Below are positions 1-8,068 of a DNA stretch of 64,000 bases, in pieces. Position numbers and translations under genes: made by a program. Within the stretch, counting starts at the first letter, position 1. Each line of letters opens with the position of its first letter. The DNA is from Thioclava pacifica DSM 10166. GTDB taxonomy: Bacteria; Pseudomonadota; Alphaproteobacteria; Rhodobacterales; Rhodobacteraceae. The stretch covers positions 1 through 64,000 of the forward strand of contig NZ_AUND01000004.1 in the NCBI RefSeq assembly GCF_000714535.1, given 5' to 3'. The notes beneath the pieces are model-generated. The model saw nothing but the letters and a program-made list of their open reading frames with translations, did no database searches and had not been told where the DNA came from.

Positions 1-15
1 GTCCTCTTCGAGGAC
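1..15. terminator. Short perfect hairpin at the left edge
   Basis: A 6-bp stem (GTCCTC with GAGGAC) closes a 3-base loop. It lies at the very edge next to the longer hairpin at 17-84, so it may belong to the terminator region of a gene outside the window. No T-tract follows directly. Confidence 0.35.
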
Positions 16-16
16 T

Positions 17-84
17 CCCCCGAGATATTTCGATCAAGAAGAAGTCTCCAATTCCTCTTCTTCTTGATTTAAATATCTCGGGGG
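17..84. repeat. Long imperfect inverted repeat (hairpin) upstream of the DUF2478 gene
   Basis: Arms 17-44 and 57-84 are each 28 bases and pair with only two mismatches (CG against AA in the middle), around a 12-base loop. The outer part is CCCCCGAGATATTT paired with AAATATCTCGGGGG. It is strong enough to act as a bidirectional terminator or to mark the end of a transcript from the left. A short palindromic intergenic repeat element is an alternative. Confidence 0.7.
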
Positions 85-165
85 TGAATTTCCGATAGGA
101 AAGAGGGGGCAGCGCCCCCTTTCGCCCCCTTGACCGGCTGCGATGGCGGGGTCATTGAGAGGACC

Positions 166-666
166 ATGATCGGGTTTGTCACATGCCACGAACGCGGTGC
201 AGCGGATCGCCTGCTGGCCCAACTCGCCGAACGCCTCGTTCAGGCGGGGCGGCCGGTGATCGGCATGGTGCGGGCTGAAGCGCGACAGCGCTTCGATTGC
301 GAAATGCATCTGCGCCTGCTGCCGGGGGGGCAGATCCGCGCCATCTCGCAGGATCTGGGCAAGGGGGCGTCGGGGTGCTCGCTCGACGCGGGCGCTCTCG
401 AAGAGGTGGTTGCTCAGGTGGGGGCTGCGCTCGAGCAGGCCGCGCCGGGTACGGTGGTCCTGCTCAACAAGTTCGGCAAACAGGAGGCCGCGGGGCGGGG
501 GTGTCGCGATCTGATTGCGCAGGCCATGGCGTCCGATTTGCCGGTTCTGCTGTCGGTGCCGCCCGAGACCCGCGACGATTTCGAAGCCTTTGCAGATGGC
601 TTTGCCGAGGAAATCGTGCCAGATATTCAGGCGCTTGAGGCTTTTCTGTCCCGCGAGGCCGTTTAA
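166..666 (+). CDS. DUF2478 family protein (putative nucleotide-binding protein)
   Basis: A 166-residue protein that matches the DUF2478 family by its opening (MIGFVTC), the central LLNKFGKQEA motif and the RGCRDLIAQA stretch after it. Family members are often found near molybdate-transport genes and resemble small P-loop-like NTPases, but the biochemical role is not established. The frame is open from 130. The ATG at 166 is preferred because a GAGAGG ribosome site lies just upstream and the family begins at this methionine. The neighbour on the left is outside the window, so a link to molybdenum cannot be checked here. Confidence 0.75.
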   Translation: MIGFVTCHERGAADRLLAQLAERLVQAGRPVIGMVRAEARQRFDCEMHLRLLPGGQIRAISQDLGKGASGCSLDAGALEEVVAQVGAALEQAAPGTVVLLNKFGKQEAAGRGCRDLIAQAMASDLPVLLSVPPETRDDFEAFADGFAEEIVPDIQALEAFLSREAV

Positions 667-681
667 TCGCGGCCAGCGGCG

Positions 682-709
682 TTGCTTGCGGGTCCGGCAA
701 TGCTAGACT
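682..709 (+). promoter_or_regulatory. Possible sigma-70-type promoter for zwf
   Basis: TTGCTT (682-687) and TAGACT (704-709) are separated by 16 bases. Transcription would start near 716, so the palindrome at 738-751 would lie just downstream of the start, a repressing position. The assignment rests on consensus similarity only. Confidence 0.35.
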
Positions 710-737
710 CGAAAGGCGAAGGTGAGTAGAAGGGGCG

Positions 738-751
738 CGTTAGCGCTAACG
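738..751. promoter_or_regulatory. LacI-type operator palindrome in front of zwf
   Basis: CGTTAGCGCTAACG is a perfect 14-bp palindrome with the CG-centred pattern typical of LacI-family operators. It sits 22 bases before the zwf ATG. By family analogy it would let a LacI-type sugar regulator repress the whole zwf-pgl-pgi operon. No LacI-family gene is present in the window, so the regulator must be encoded elsewhere. Confidence 0.6.
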
Positions 752-773
752 GACCTCAAACACGGAGCAGCCC

Positions 774-2228
774 ATGGTTTCGCGCGTCATTCCCGTCGAT
801 CGGTTCGATCTGGTGATTTTCGGCGCCACTGGCGATCTCGCCAACCGCAAGATTCTGCCCGGCCTTTTCCGCCGCTTCTGCGCGGGGCAGATCCCGGACG
901 GGTCTCGGATCATCGGGGCTGCGCGCTCCGAGATGACCCCCGAGGAATTTCGCGATCAGACCGCGGCGGCGATCGCGGAGTTCGGCGGGAAGCATTCGGG
1001 TGACGAGGAAAGTCTCAAGGGGTTTCTCACGCTTCTCGATTACGTGCCAATCGACGCCAGGGGTGAGGATGGCTGGGATGCGTTGAAATCCAAGGTTCGC
1101 CCCGAAGAGATCAATGCGTTCTATTTTTCGGTCGCTCCCGCGCTTTTCGGCGATCTCGCCGAGCGGCTGCACAAGCGCGGCATCGCGGGCAAGGACGCGC
1201 GGATCGTCGTCGAGAAACCTTTCGGTCGCGATCTGGCCTCGGCCAAGGCGCTCAACGCCACACTGGCTGCCTATTTCGACGAGACGCAGATCTACCGGAT
1301 CGACCACTACCTGGGCAAAGAGACGGTTCAGAACCTGATGGCTGTCCGTTTCGCCAACATTCTCTTCGAGCCGCTCTGGAACAGCCAGTTTGTCGATCAT
1401 GTGCAAATCACCGTGGCTGAAACGGTCGGTGTGGGGGGGCGCGGATCGTATTATGACAAGTCTGGCGCAATGCGCGACATGGTGCAAAACCACCTGATGC
1501 AGCTTTTGTGCCTGATCGCGATGGAGCCGCCTTATCACTTCGACCCGGACGCGGTGCGTGACGAGAAGCTCAAGGTGATCCGCGCGCTTCAGCCCGTGGT
1601 TCCGGCCGATATGGTGCGCGGGCAGTATCAGGCGAGCAAGGACGCACCGGGCTATGTCGAGGATGCCGAGAACCCGGACTCGAAGACCGAAAGCTATATC
1701 GCGATGAAATGCCATATCGCGAACTGGCGCTGGGTGAATACGCCTTTCTACCTGCGCACCGGCAAGCGTCTGCGCGCGCGGACCTCGGAAATCGCGATTA
1801 CCTTCAAGGAACCGCCGCATCTGATCTTCGACGAGGCCGAGGGCGAATGGCGCGAGAACGTGTTGGTCATCCGGCTCCAGCCCAATGAGGGCATGAATCT
1901 CAAGATGATGATCAAGGAGCCGGGGCCGGGCGGTATGCGCCTCGTGCAGGTGCCGCTCGATATGTCGTTTGCGGAAGCTCTGGGCGAGGAAGCGGACATC
2001 ACCGACGCCTATGAACGCCTGATCATGGATGTGATCCGGGGCAACCAGACGCTGTTCATGCGCGGCGACGAGGTCGAGGCCGCCTGGGCCTGGACCGATC
2101 CGATCATCGAGGGGTGGGAAGAGCGGGGCGACAAGCCGCAGCCTTATGACAGCGGCTCGTCCGGGCCCGATGATGCGCTGATGCTGATGCATCGTGACGG
2201 GCGACGCTGGCGGGAGATCCGTGAATGA
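774..2228 (+). CDS. zwf: Glucose-6-phosphate 1-dehydrogenase
   Basis: Oxidises glucose-6-phosphate to 6-phosphogluconolactone with NAD(P)+, the first step into the Entner-Doudoroff and oxidative pentose-phosphate routes, in the cytoplasm. The 484-residue length is normal. The N-terminal nucleotide-binding motif FGATGDLANRKILP is near residue 15, VVEKPFGRD near 145, and the substrate-binding RIDHYLGKE near 175. The stop overlaps the start of pgl (ATGA), so the two are translationally coupled. It opens a three-gene operon with pgl and pgi, preceded by a LacI-type palindrome at 738-751. Confidence 0.98.
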   Translation: MVSRVIPVDRFDLVIFGATGDLANRKILPGLFRRFCAGQIPDGSRIIGAARSEMTPEEFRDQTAAAIAEFGGKHSGDEESLKGFLTLLDYVPIDARGEDGWDALKSKVRPEEINAFYFSVAPALFGDLAERLHKRGIAGKDARIVVEKPFGRDLASAKALNATLAAYFDETQIYRIDHYLGKETVQNLMAVRFANILFEPLWNSQFVDHVQITVAETVGVGGRGSYYDKSGAMRDMVQNHLMQLLCLIAMEPPYHFDPDAVRDEKLKVIRALQPVVPADMVRGQYQASKDAPGYVEDAENPDSKTESYIAMKCHIANWRWVNTPFYLRTGKRLRARTSEIAITFKEPPHLIFDEAEGEWRENVLVIRLQPNEGMNLKMMIKEPGPGGMRLVQVPLDMSFAEALGEEADITDAYERLIMDVIRGNQTLFMRGDEVEAAWAWTDPIIEGWEERGDKPQPYDSGSSGPDDALMLMHRDGRRWREIRE

Positions 2229-2896
2229 ATTTTAAGAGTTACCCCGATCGCGAGTTCCTGATGATGGGCCTCGCCGATCGTATCGCGAGCCAGCTACGCG
2301 AGACGATCCAGACGCAGGGGCACGCGACCTTTTCGGTGCCCGGCGGGACCACGCCGGGGCCGATCTTCGATATTCTCTCGGGCGTGGATCTCGATTGGGG
2401 ATCGGTCGCGGTGCTGCTCAATGACGAGCGATGGGTGCCTGAAAGCTCGGAGCGTTCGAACACCCGCCTGATCCGCGAGCGCCTCCTGACCGGGCGCGCG
2501 GCCAAGGCGACGCTGGTGCCGCTTTACGCCGAGGCGCCGCGCCCCGAGGACAAGATGGCGGAGCTCGCTGAAGGGATCGCGCCGCATCTGCCGATCTCGG
2601 TGCTGCTGCTGGGGATGGGGGCGGATATGCATACCGCAAGCCTCTTTCCCGGCGCCGATCGTCTGGCCGAGGCGCTCTCGGACGATGCACCGATCCTGCT
2701 GCCGATGCGCGCCGAAGCGGCGGGCGAGCCGCGCATCACGCTCTCGGCGCCTGTTCTGCGCGACGCGATGCACACGCATATCCTGATCACCGGGGCCGAG
2801 AAGCGCAAAGCCATCGAGGCCGCCGAGACCCTTCCCGTGGAACAGGCGCCGGTGCGCGCCGTTCTCAAAGACGCGACCGTTCACTGGGCTGAGTAA
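2225..2896 (+). CDS. pgl: 6-phosphogluconolactonase
   Basis: Hydrolyses 6-phosphogluconolactone to 6-phosphogluconate, the step after Zwf. The 223-residue protein has the NagB/RpiA-like fold motifs PGGTTPGPIF near residue 40 and LLNDERWVP with the SNTR motif that follows, as in DevB-type lactonases. Its ATG lies inside the zwf stop (4-base overlap), and pgi follows after 3 bases, so the three genes form a tight operon. Confidence 0.96.
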   Translation: MNFKSYPDREFLMMGLADRIASQLRETIQTQGHATFSVPGGTTPGPIFDILSGVDLDWGSVAVLLNDERWVPESSERSNTRLIRERLLTGRAAKATLVPLYAEAPRPEDKMAELAEGIAPHLPISVLLLGMGADMHTASLFPGADRLAEALSDDAPILLPMRAEAAGEPRITLSAPVLRDAMHTHILITGAEKRKAIEAAETLPVEQAPVRAVLKDATVHWAE

Positions 2897-2899
2897 GCG

Positions 2900-4507
2900 A
2901 TGACCATCTGGCAAGACCTCCTCGACAAAGCGCAATCCGTTCAAAGCCGCGAGATCGCGGACTTGTTCGAAAAGGACAATCGGGCGGCGGGGTTCAGCCG
3001 CGAGTCGGGGCCGTTCCTGTTCGATTTCTCCAAGACGAATATCGACGCGGAGACCTTTGATCTACTGGTGAAACTGGCTGAGGAGAAGCAGGTCGCCGCC
3101 CGCGCCAAGGCAATGTTCACGGGCGCGAAGATCAACGAGACCGAGGGCCGCGCGGTGCTGCATACGGCGCTACGCAATCTCGACACGGATGTCTTCGTCG
3201 ATGGCGAGAACGTCATGCCCGAGGTTCGTGCGACCTATGCGCGGATGGTCGATTTCGCCCGCGATGTGCGGGACGGCAAGTTCACGGGGCAGGGGGGCAA
3301 GATCACCGATGTGGTCAATATCGGCATCGGCGGCTCGGATCTCGGCCCGGCGATGGCCACGCTTGCGCTTGCGCCCTATCACGACGGGCCGCGCTGCCAT
3401 TTCGTCTCGAATGTCGATGGCGCGCATATCCATGACACGCTGGCCGGTCTGGACCCGGAAACGACGCTGGTGATCGTGGCCTCCAAGACCTTCACCACGA
3501 TCGAGACGATGACCAATGCCGAGACGGCAAAGCGCTGGATGGCCGGGAAAGTCGCGGAGCCGGCGGCGCAATTCGCGGCGCTCTCGACCTCGGCCGAGAA
3601 GACGGCGGCCTTCGGGATCGACCCGTCGCGCGTCTTCGGCTTCGCCGATTGGGTCGGCGGGCGCTATTCGATGTGGGGGCCGATCGGCCTGTCGCTGATG
3701 ATCGCGATCGGGCCGGAGGATTTCGCCGATTTCCTCAAGGGCGCTGCGGCGATGGATGCGCATTTCCGCGAAGCTGCGTTCAAGGACAACCTGCCGGTGC
3801 TGCTGGCGCTGGTGGGCATCTGGCATAACCAATTCTGCGACTACGCGACCCGCGCAGTTCTGCCCTATGATCAACGGCTTGCGCGTCTGCCCGCCTATCT
3901 CCAGCAGCTCGAGATGGAGAGCAACGGCAAGCGGGTCAGCATGGATGGCAAAGATCTACCTTATAACTCTGGCCCGGTCGTCTGGGGTGAGCCCGGCACC
4001 AACGGCCAGCACGCGTTCTACCAGCTGATCCACCAAGGCACGCGGATCATTCCGTGCGAATTCATGGTCGCCGCCGAAGGGCACGAACCCGACCTGGCGC
4101 ATCAGCATCTTCTCCTGGTGGCCAACTGTCTTGCCCAATCCGAGGCGCTGATGCGGGGCCGGACGCTGGACGAGGCGACCGAGATCATGCGCAAGAAGGG
4201 GCTGGAGGGGGCCGAGCTCGACCGTCAGGCGCGCCACCGCGTCTTCCCGGGCTCGCGACCCTCGACGACGCTGCTTTACCCCAAGCTCACGCCGGAGGTC
4301 TTCGGAGGGATCGTCGCGCTTTACGAACACCGCGTCTTTGTCGAAGGCGTGATCCTCGGGATCAATAGCTTCGATCAATGGGGGGTGGAGCTTGGCAAGG
4401 AGCTGGCGCTCGCGCTCGCCCCGGTGCTGAGCGGCGAGGACGCGGGGGAGGGCAAGGACGGCTCGACCCGTCAGCTTGTCGCGCGCATCCGGGCCTTGCG
4501 GGGGTGA
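2900..4507 (+). CDS. pgi: Glucose-6-phosphate isomerase
   Basis: Interconverts glucose-6-phosphate and fructose-6-phosphate. The 535-residue protein has the SIS-domain motif [10 protein letters not shown] near residue 145 and the C-terminal PGI signature around [20 protein letters not shown]. It starts 3 bases after pgl and completes the operon. Having all three genes together lets fructose-6-phosphate be recycled into the Entner-Doudoroff route. No clear terminator hairpin was seen in the 79 bases that follow. Confidence 0.98.
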   Translation: MTIWQDLLDKAQSVQSREIADLFEKDNRAAGFSRESGPFLFDFSKTNIDAETFDLLVKLAEEKQVAARAKAMFTGAKINETEGRAVLHTALRNLDTDVFVDGENVMPEVRATYARMVDFARDVRDGKFTGQGGKITDVVNIGIGGSDLGPAMATLALAPYHDGPRCHFVSNVDGAHIHDTLAGLDPETTLVIVASKTFTTIETMTNAETAKRWMAGKVAEPAAQFAALSTSAEKTAAFGIDPSRVFGFADWVGGRYSMWGPIGLSLMIAIGPEDFADFLKGAAAMDAHFREAAFKDNLPVLLALVGIWHNQFCDYATRAVLPYDQRLARLPAYLQQLEMESNGKRVSMDGKDLPYNSGPVVWGEPGTNGQHAFYQLIHQGTRIIPCEFMVAAEGHEPDLAHQHLLLVANCLAQSEALMRGRTLDEATEIMRKKGLEGAELDRQARHRVFPGSRPSTTLLYPKLTPEVFGGIVALYEHRVFVEGVILGINSFDQWGVELGKELALALAPVLSGEDAGEGKDGSTRQLVARIRALRG

Positions 4508-4586
4508 CATCCCGCGCTTGTGACGGAACACCCTCTCTGCTCGCACGTTTTCCGATTGGAATGTTGTGAGTTGAAGGAGGGTTCCG

Positions 4587-4907
4587 ATGATCGAGAAGAT
4601 GGACAACAGCCCCGCAGGTGTCGCGGGGCTTGAAGCCTCCGGCACGGTTCTCGCGCGGGACGTGACCGAGGCGCTGCGCATAGTCGCCCCGACCCAGAAA
4701 CTGCTGGTCGAGGTCGCGCCGCGCTTCGATGGCTACATGGCAGAGCTGGTCGGCGGAATGCGCCGGGCTTGCCGGGACGGGCAGGCCGAACGCTGCGCGC
4801 TGGTTGTGCCGCAAGACATGCATGACGAGGCCACGATGCAGGGCGAGGGGGATGGGTTGCGCATCTTCACTGCGCGCAATGAGGCCGAAGACTGGCTCGC
4901 CTCTTAA
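4587..4907 (+). CDS. SpoIIAA/STAS-like small protein
   Basis: A 106-residue soluble protein. Its beginning (MIEKMDNSPAGVAGLEASG) and its end (RIFTARNEAEDWLAS) fit the pattern of the SpoIIAA-like STAS family, whose members are small alpha/beta proteins of mostly unknown function. The central part is less typical, so the family call is tentative. GAAGGAGG before the ATG is a good ribosome site. Its 3' end overlaps the convergent DUF1489 gene by 4 bases. Confidence 0.55.
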   Translation: MIEKMDNSPAGVAGLEASGTVLARDVTEALRIVAPTQKLLVEVAPRFDGYMAELVGGMRRACRDGQAERCALVVPQDMHDEATMQGEGDGLRIFTARNEAEDWLAS

Positions 4908-5329
4908 CGCAGGCCGATCTCGGCAAGCGCCACGGCAAGCTCGCGGGGCAGGGCATCTTCACGGGAGCGGCCCTTGGGCAGATCGCGCGGCGCATCCTCT
5001 GGTTTGAGATAGCGCCAGCCCTGAAACGGGCGGCGCATCAGCGCCTCGGTGCGCACCACCTCACGATCAAGCACAATGGCGCAGCGCGCGATCCCGTCAG
5101 CGCCCATCACCTCGGACAGCTCAAGGATACGCTGGCGCGCGAGCACAGCGCCCTTGAACACCCAGTAAAGCGACCCGCCGTTCAGGATCTCATCCGCGCG
5201 TTTGGGCCACATTCGCGTGACATGCATCGCCGGGCCGCTGCCATAGCGACTGGACTGCCACGCGATCAGGTCCTCGACCTTCTCGGCGCCGACGCAAAGT
5301 TTGATCAGGTTCACAGTGTTTTCACCCAT
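4904..5329 (-). CDS. DUF1489 family protein
   Basis: A 141-residue protein of the DUF1489 family, widespread in Alphaproteobacteria and of unknown function. Recognisable parts are the opening VNLIKLCVGAEKVEDL, the THMTRMWPKR-like segment (here HVTRMWPKRADE) and the GGSLYWVFKG stretch. There is no signal peptide or membrane segment. It is divergent from nrdJ across 160 bases and convergent, with a 4-base overlap, with the gene on its 3' side. Confidence 0.8.
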   Translation of the reverse strand: MGENTVNLIKLCVGAEKVEDLIAWQSSRYGSGPAMHVTRMWPKRADEILNGGSLYWVFKGAVLARQRILELSEVMGADGIARCAIVLDREVVRTEALMRRPFQGWRYLKPEDAPRDLPKGRSREDALPRELAVALAEIGLR

Positions 5330-5379
5330 GATCCCTAGTTAGGATTTTGATCCCTTCACGGCAATGTCCGATTTGCATC

Positions 5380-5408
5380 TGGTCAGGCGGAGGGGCCTTA
5401 GGTATAGT
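5380..5408 (+). promoter_or_regulatory. Possible nrdJ promoter
   Basis: TGGTCA (5380-5385) and TATAGT (5403-5408) are 17 bases apart, about 80 bases upstream of the preferred nrdJ start. The -10 box is good and the -35 box is weak. A complete pair of NrdR boxes could not be made out. Confidence 0.35.
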
Positions 5409-5489
5409 GGTTATCCGCCCCCGGCGCACGATATGCGGCGGGGGCGTCTGATTTCTGAGCATTTCCGCACCGACCGTCGAGAGGACCGA

Positions 5490-7754
5490 ATGAGCCGTTT
5501 TGCCGCCCCCATCGCCGAGCAGATCTGGGATATGAAATACCGCCTGAAAGAGCAGGACGGCACGCCCATCGACGCAACGGTGGAAGATAGCTGGCGGCGG
5601 ATTGCACGGGCCCTGGCCGAGGTTGAGGACAAGCCCTCTGAATGGGAAGAAAAATTCTACCATGCGCTGGAAGACTTCAAATATCTTCCCGCTGGGCGGA
5701 TCACCGCAGGGGCCGGCACGGGGCGTGCGGTGACGCTCTTCAACTGTTTCGTTATGGGCACGATCCCGGACAATATGGGCGGCATCTTCGACATGCTCAA
5801 AGAGGCCGCGCTGACGATGCAGCAGGGCGGCGGAATCGGGTATGATTTCTCGACGATCCGCCCGCGCGGCGCCGAGGTGAAGGGCGTGGCGGCCGATGCC
5901 TCCGGCCCGCTATCGTTCATGGATGTCTGGGATGCGATGTGCCGCACGATCATGTCGGCGGGCTCGCGTCGCGGCGCGATGATGGCGACGATGCGCTGCG
6001 ACCATCCCGATATCGAGAATTTCATCACCGCCAAGCAGGACTCGGCCCGGCTGCGGATGTTCAACCTCTCGGTGTTGGTGACGGATGCCTTCATGGAAGC
6101 GGTGAAGGCTGATGGCCCTTGGGATCTGAAATATGACGGCAAGGTTTATCACACGCTGAACGCCCGTGATCTGTGGAACAAGATCATGCGCGCGACCTAT
6201 GATTACGCCGAGCCGGGCGTGATCTTCATCGACCGCATCAACAAGATGAACAACCTCAACTATGTCGAGCAGATCGCCGCGACCAATCCCTGCGGCGAGC
6301 AGCCCCTGCCGCCCTATGGCGCCTGCCTGCTCGGCTCGATCAACCTCGCGCGTCTCGTGACGAACCCGTTCGAGGGTAATGCCGCGCTGGACCCCGCAAA
6401 GCTCGACGAGCTGGTGCGTCTGGCCGTGCGGATGATGGATAACGTGGTCGACGCCTCGCGCTTCCCGCTCGAGGCGCAGCGCGAAGAGGCGCAAAACAAG
6501 CGCCGGATCGGGCTGGGCGTGACGGGTCTGGCCGACGCGCTCCTGATGCTGGGGCTGCGCTATGGCTCTGAAGAGGCGGCTGCGCAAACCGAGGCCTGGA
6601 TGAAGCTGATCGCGCGGGCGAGCTATCTCGCCTCGGTCGATCTGGCGAAGGAAAAGGGCGCTTTCCCGCTCTTCGATGCCGAGAAATATCTCAACTCCGG
6701 CAATATGTTGCAGATGGATGATGATGTGCGCGAGGCGATCCGCAAACACGGCATCCGCAACGCGCTGCTGACCTCGATCGCGCCGACCGGGACGATCTCG
6801 CTTTACGCGGGCAACGTGTCGAGCGGCATCGAGCCGGTCTTCGCCTATGCCTATACCCGCAAGGTGCTGCAGCCCGACGGCTCGCGCACCGAGGAAGAGG
6901 TGGTCGATTACGCCGTGCAGATGTGGCGCGACAAGTTCGGTGACAAACCCTTGCCCGACTATTTCGTCAACGCCCAGACCCTTGCGCCGATGGATCACGT
7001 CCGGATGCAGGCGGCGGCGCAGAAATGGATCGACTCGAGCATTTCCAAGACCATCAACTGCCCCGAGGATATCCCCTTCGAGGAGTTCAAATCGGTCTAT
7101 ATGGAAGCCTGGGACACCGGCTGCAAAGGCTGCACGACCTATCGCCCGAACGATGTGACGGGTTCGGTTCTCAGCGTCTCCGAGAAGGAAGAGAAGGCCC
7201 CCGAGGTCGATCAGGGCGCCGAGGTGGTCTACCTGACCGAGCCGCTGGACCGTCCCGCCGCGCTGGAAGGTTCGACCTACAAGATCAAGTGGCCGGGCTC
7301 CGAGCATGCGATCTACATCACCATCAACGATATCGTTCAGGGCGGCCATCGCCGTCCCTTCGAGGTCTTCATCAACTCCAAGAACATGGAGCATTTCGCC
7401 TGGACCGTCGCGCTGACCCGCATGGTCTCGGCCGTGTTCCGTCGCGGCGGTGACGTGTCCTTCGTGGTCGAAGAGCTGAAAGCCGTGTTCGACCCGCGCG
7501 GCGGCGCCTGGATGCAGGGCAAATACGTCCCCTCGATCCTCGCGGCGATCGGCGGCGTGATCGAGCGCCACATGATTGCGACGGGCTTCCTCGAAGGCGA
7601 GGGGATGGGCCTGAAATCCGACCCCGAGGCCGAGAAAATGATCGTCGGCGAAGCCCCGCGCGGCAAAGCCTGCCCGTCCTGCGGGAGCTACGCGATGCGG
7701 ATGGTCGAAGGCTGCATGACCTGCGCCGATTGCGGCCACAGCAAATGCGGGTGA
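5490..7754 (+). CDS. nrdJ: Adenosylcobalamin-dependent (class II) ribonucleoside-diphosphate reductase
   Basis: Reduces ribonucleotides to deoxyribonucleotides using a radical made from vitamin B12 coenzyme, so it works with or without oxygen. The ATG at 5490 (MSRFAAPIAEQIW) follows GAGAGGACC and gives 754 residues; the frame is open from 5364 but the extra 42 residues look unlike protein. The NPCGEQPLPPYGACLLGSIN motif near residue 270 is in the catalytic barrel. The C-terminus is a zinc-ribbon type tail with Cys pairs (CPSCG, CMTCADCG, then SKCG) that recycles the active-site disulfide. No class I genes are in the window. Confidence 0.96.
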   Translation: MSRFAAPIAEQIWDMKYRLKEQDGTPIDATVEDSWRRIARALAEVEDKPSEWEEKFYHALEDFKYLPAGRITAGAGTGRAVTLFNCFVMGTIPDNMGGIFDMLKEAALTMQQGGGIGYDFSTIRPRGAEVKGVAADASGPLSFMDVWDAMCRTIMSAGSRRGAMMATMRCDHPDIENFITAKQDSARLRMFNLSVLVTDAFMEAVKADGPWDLKYDGKVYHTLNARDLWNKIMRATYDYAEPGVIFIDRINKMNNLNYVEQIAATNPCGEQPLPPYGACLLGSINLARLVTNPFEGNAALDPAKLDELVRLAVRMMDNVVDASRFPLEAQREEAQNKRRIGLGVTGLADALLMLGLRYGSEEAAAQTEAWMKLIARASYLASVDLAKEKGAFPLFDAEKYLNSGNMLQMDDDVREAIRKHGIRNALLTSIAPTGTISLYAGNVSSGIEPVFAYAYTRKVLQPDGSRTEEEVVDYAVQMWRDKFGDKPLPDYFVNAQTLAPMDHVRMQAAAQKWIDSSISKTINCPEDIPFEEFKSVYMEAWDTGCKGCTTYRPNDVTGSVLSVSEKEEKAPEVDQGAEVVYLTEPLDRPAALEGSTYKIKWPGSEHAIYITINDIVQGGHRRPFEVFINSKNMEHFAWTVALTRMVSAVFRRGGDVSFVVEELKAVFDPRGGAWMQGKYVPSILAAIGGVIERHMIATGFLEGEGMGLKSDPEAEKMIVGEAPRGKACPSCGSYAMRMVEGCMTCADCGHSKCG

Positions 7755-7793
7755 CGCGGGAGCGGGGCTGATATTATTGAGCACCGCATAAAA

Positions 7794-7825
7794 TGTCCAT
7801 TCCGGTAGGTTTTTGTCCATTCCGG
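7794..7825. repeat. Two direct copies of TGTCCATTCCGG spaced 20 bp
   Basis: TGTCCATTCCGG occurs at 7794-7805 and again at 7814-7825, exactly two helical turns apart, between nrdJ and its terminator. Even spacing suggests a protein-binding array, or the terminal repeats of a vanished insertion element. Related TGTCC words occur at 13942-13997. Confidence 0.6.
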
Positions 7826-7838
7826 AAAGCATAACGTG

Positions 7839-7877
7839 ACCATCGAAGGCTCGGCCTTCGGTGGTTTTTCTTTTGTT
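7839..7877 (+). terminator. Rho-independent terminator after nrdJ
   Basis: ACCATCGAAGGC (7839-7850) pairs with GCCTTCGGTGGT (7854-7865) with one mismatch across a TCG loop, followed by a T-rich run. It lies 85 bases after the nrdJ stop. Confidence 0.8.
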
Positions 7878-7940
7878 TCAATGCCTTGACTTGTCGTCGG
7901 CGAAGGGGCTTTCTAATCCGTTTCCGGCGCTCCGGGCCGG

Positions 7941-7970
7941 TTGACGTCGCCTCGGGAAATCGACTTAACC
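7941..7970 (+). promoter_or_regulatory. Possible promoter for the AAA ATPase gene
   Basis: TTGACG (7941-7946) and TTAACC (7965-7970) lie 18 bases apart, about 100 bases upstream of the start codon. Consensus-based guess only. The rest of the 7755-8068 gap holds the repeat and terminator listed separately. Confidence 0.3.
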
Positions 7971-8068
7971 TCCACCCAAACCCGGGTTCCTCATCATCAA
8001 CGCCTCGCAAGCAGCCGTTTCGCGAGGGGCGTCAGCGGCGCGTGCCGCCTGACCAGAAGGAGCCTGCC

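Noticed and set aside
756-2192. A 478-codon frame on the minus strand
   Set aside because: It is the shadow of zwf and lacks a ribosome site and any family feature.
5341-5489. NrdR boxes upstream of nrdJ
   Set aside because: Only a partial TATAGTG half-site was found; no paired boxes at the expected spacing.
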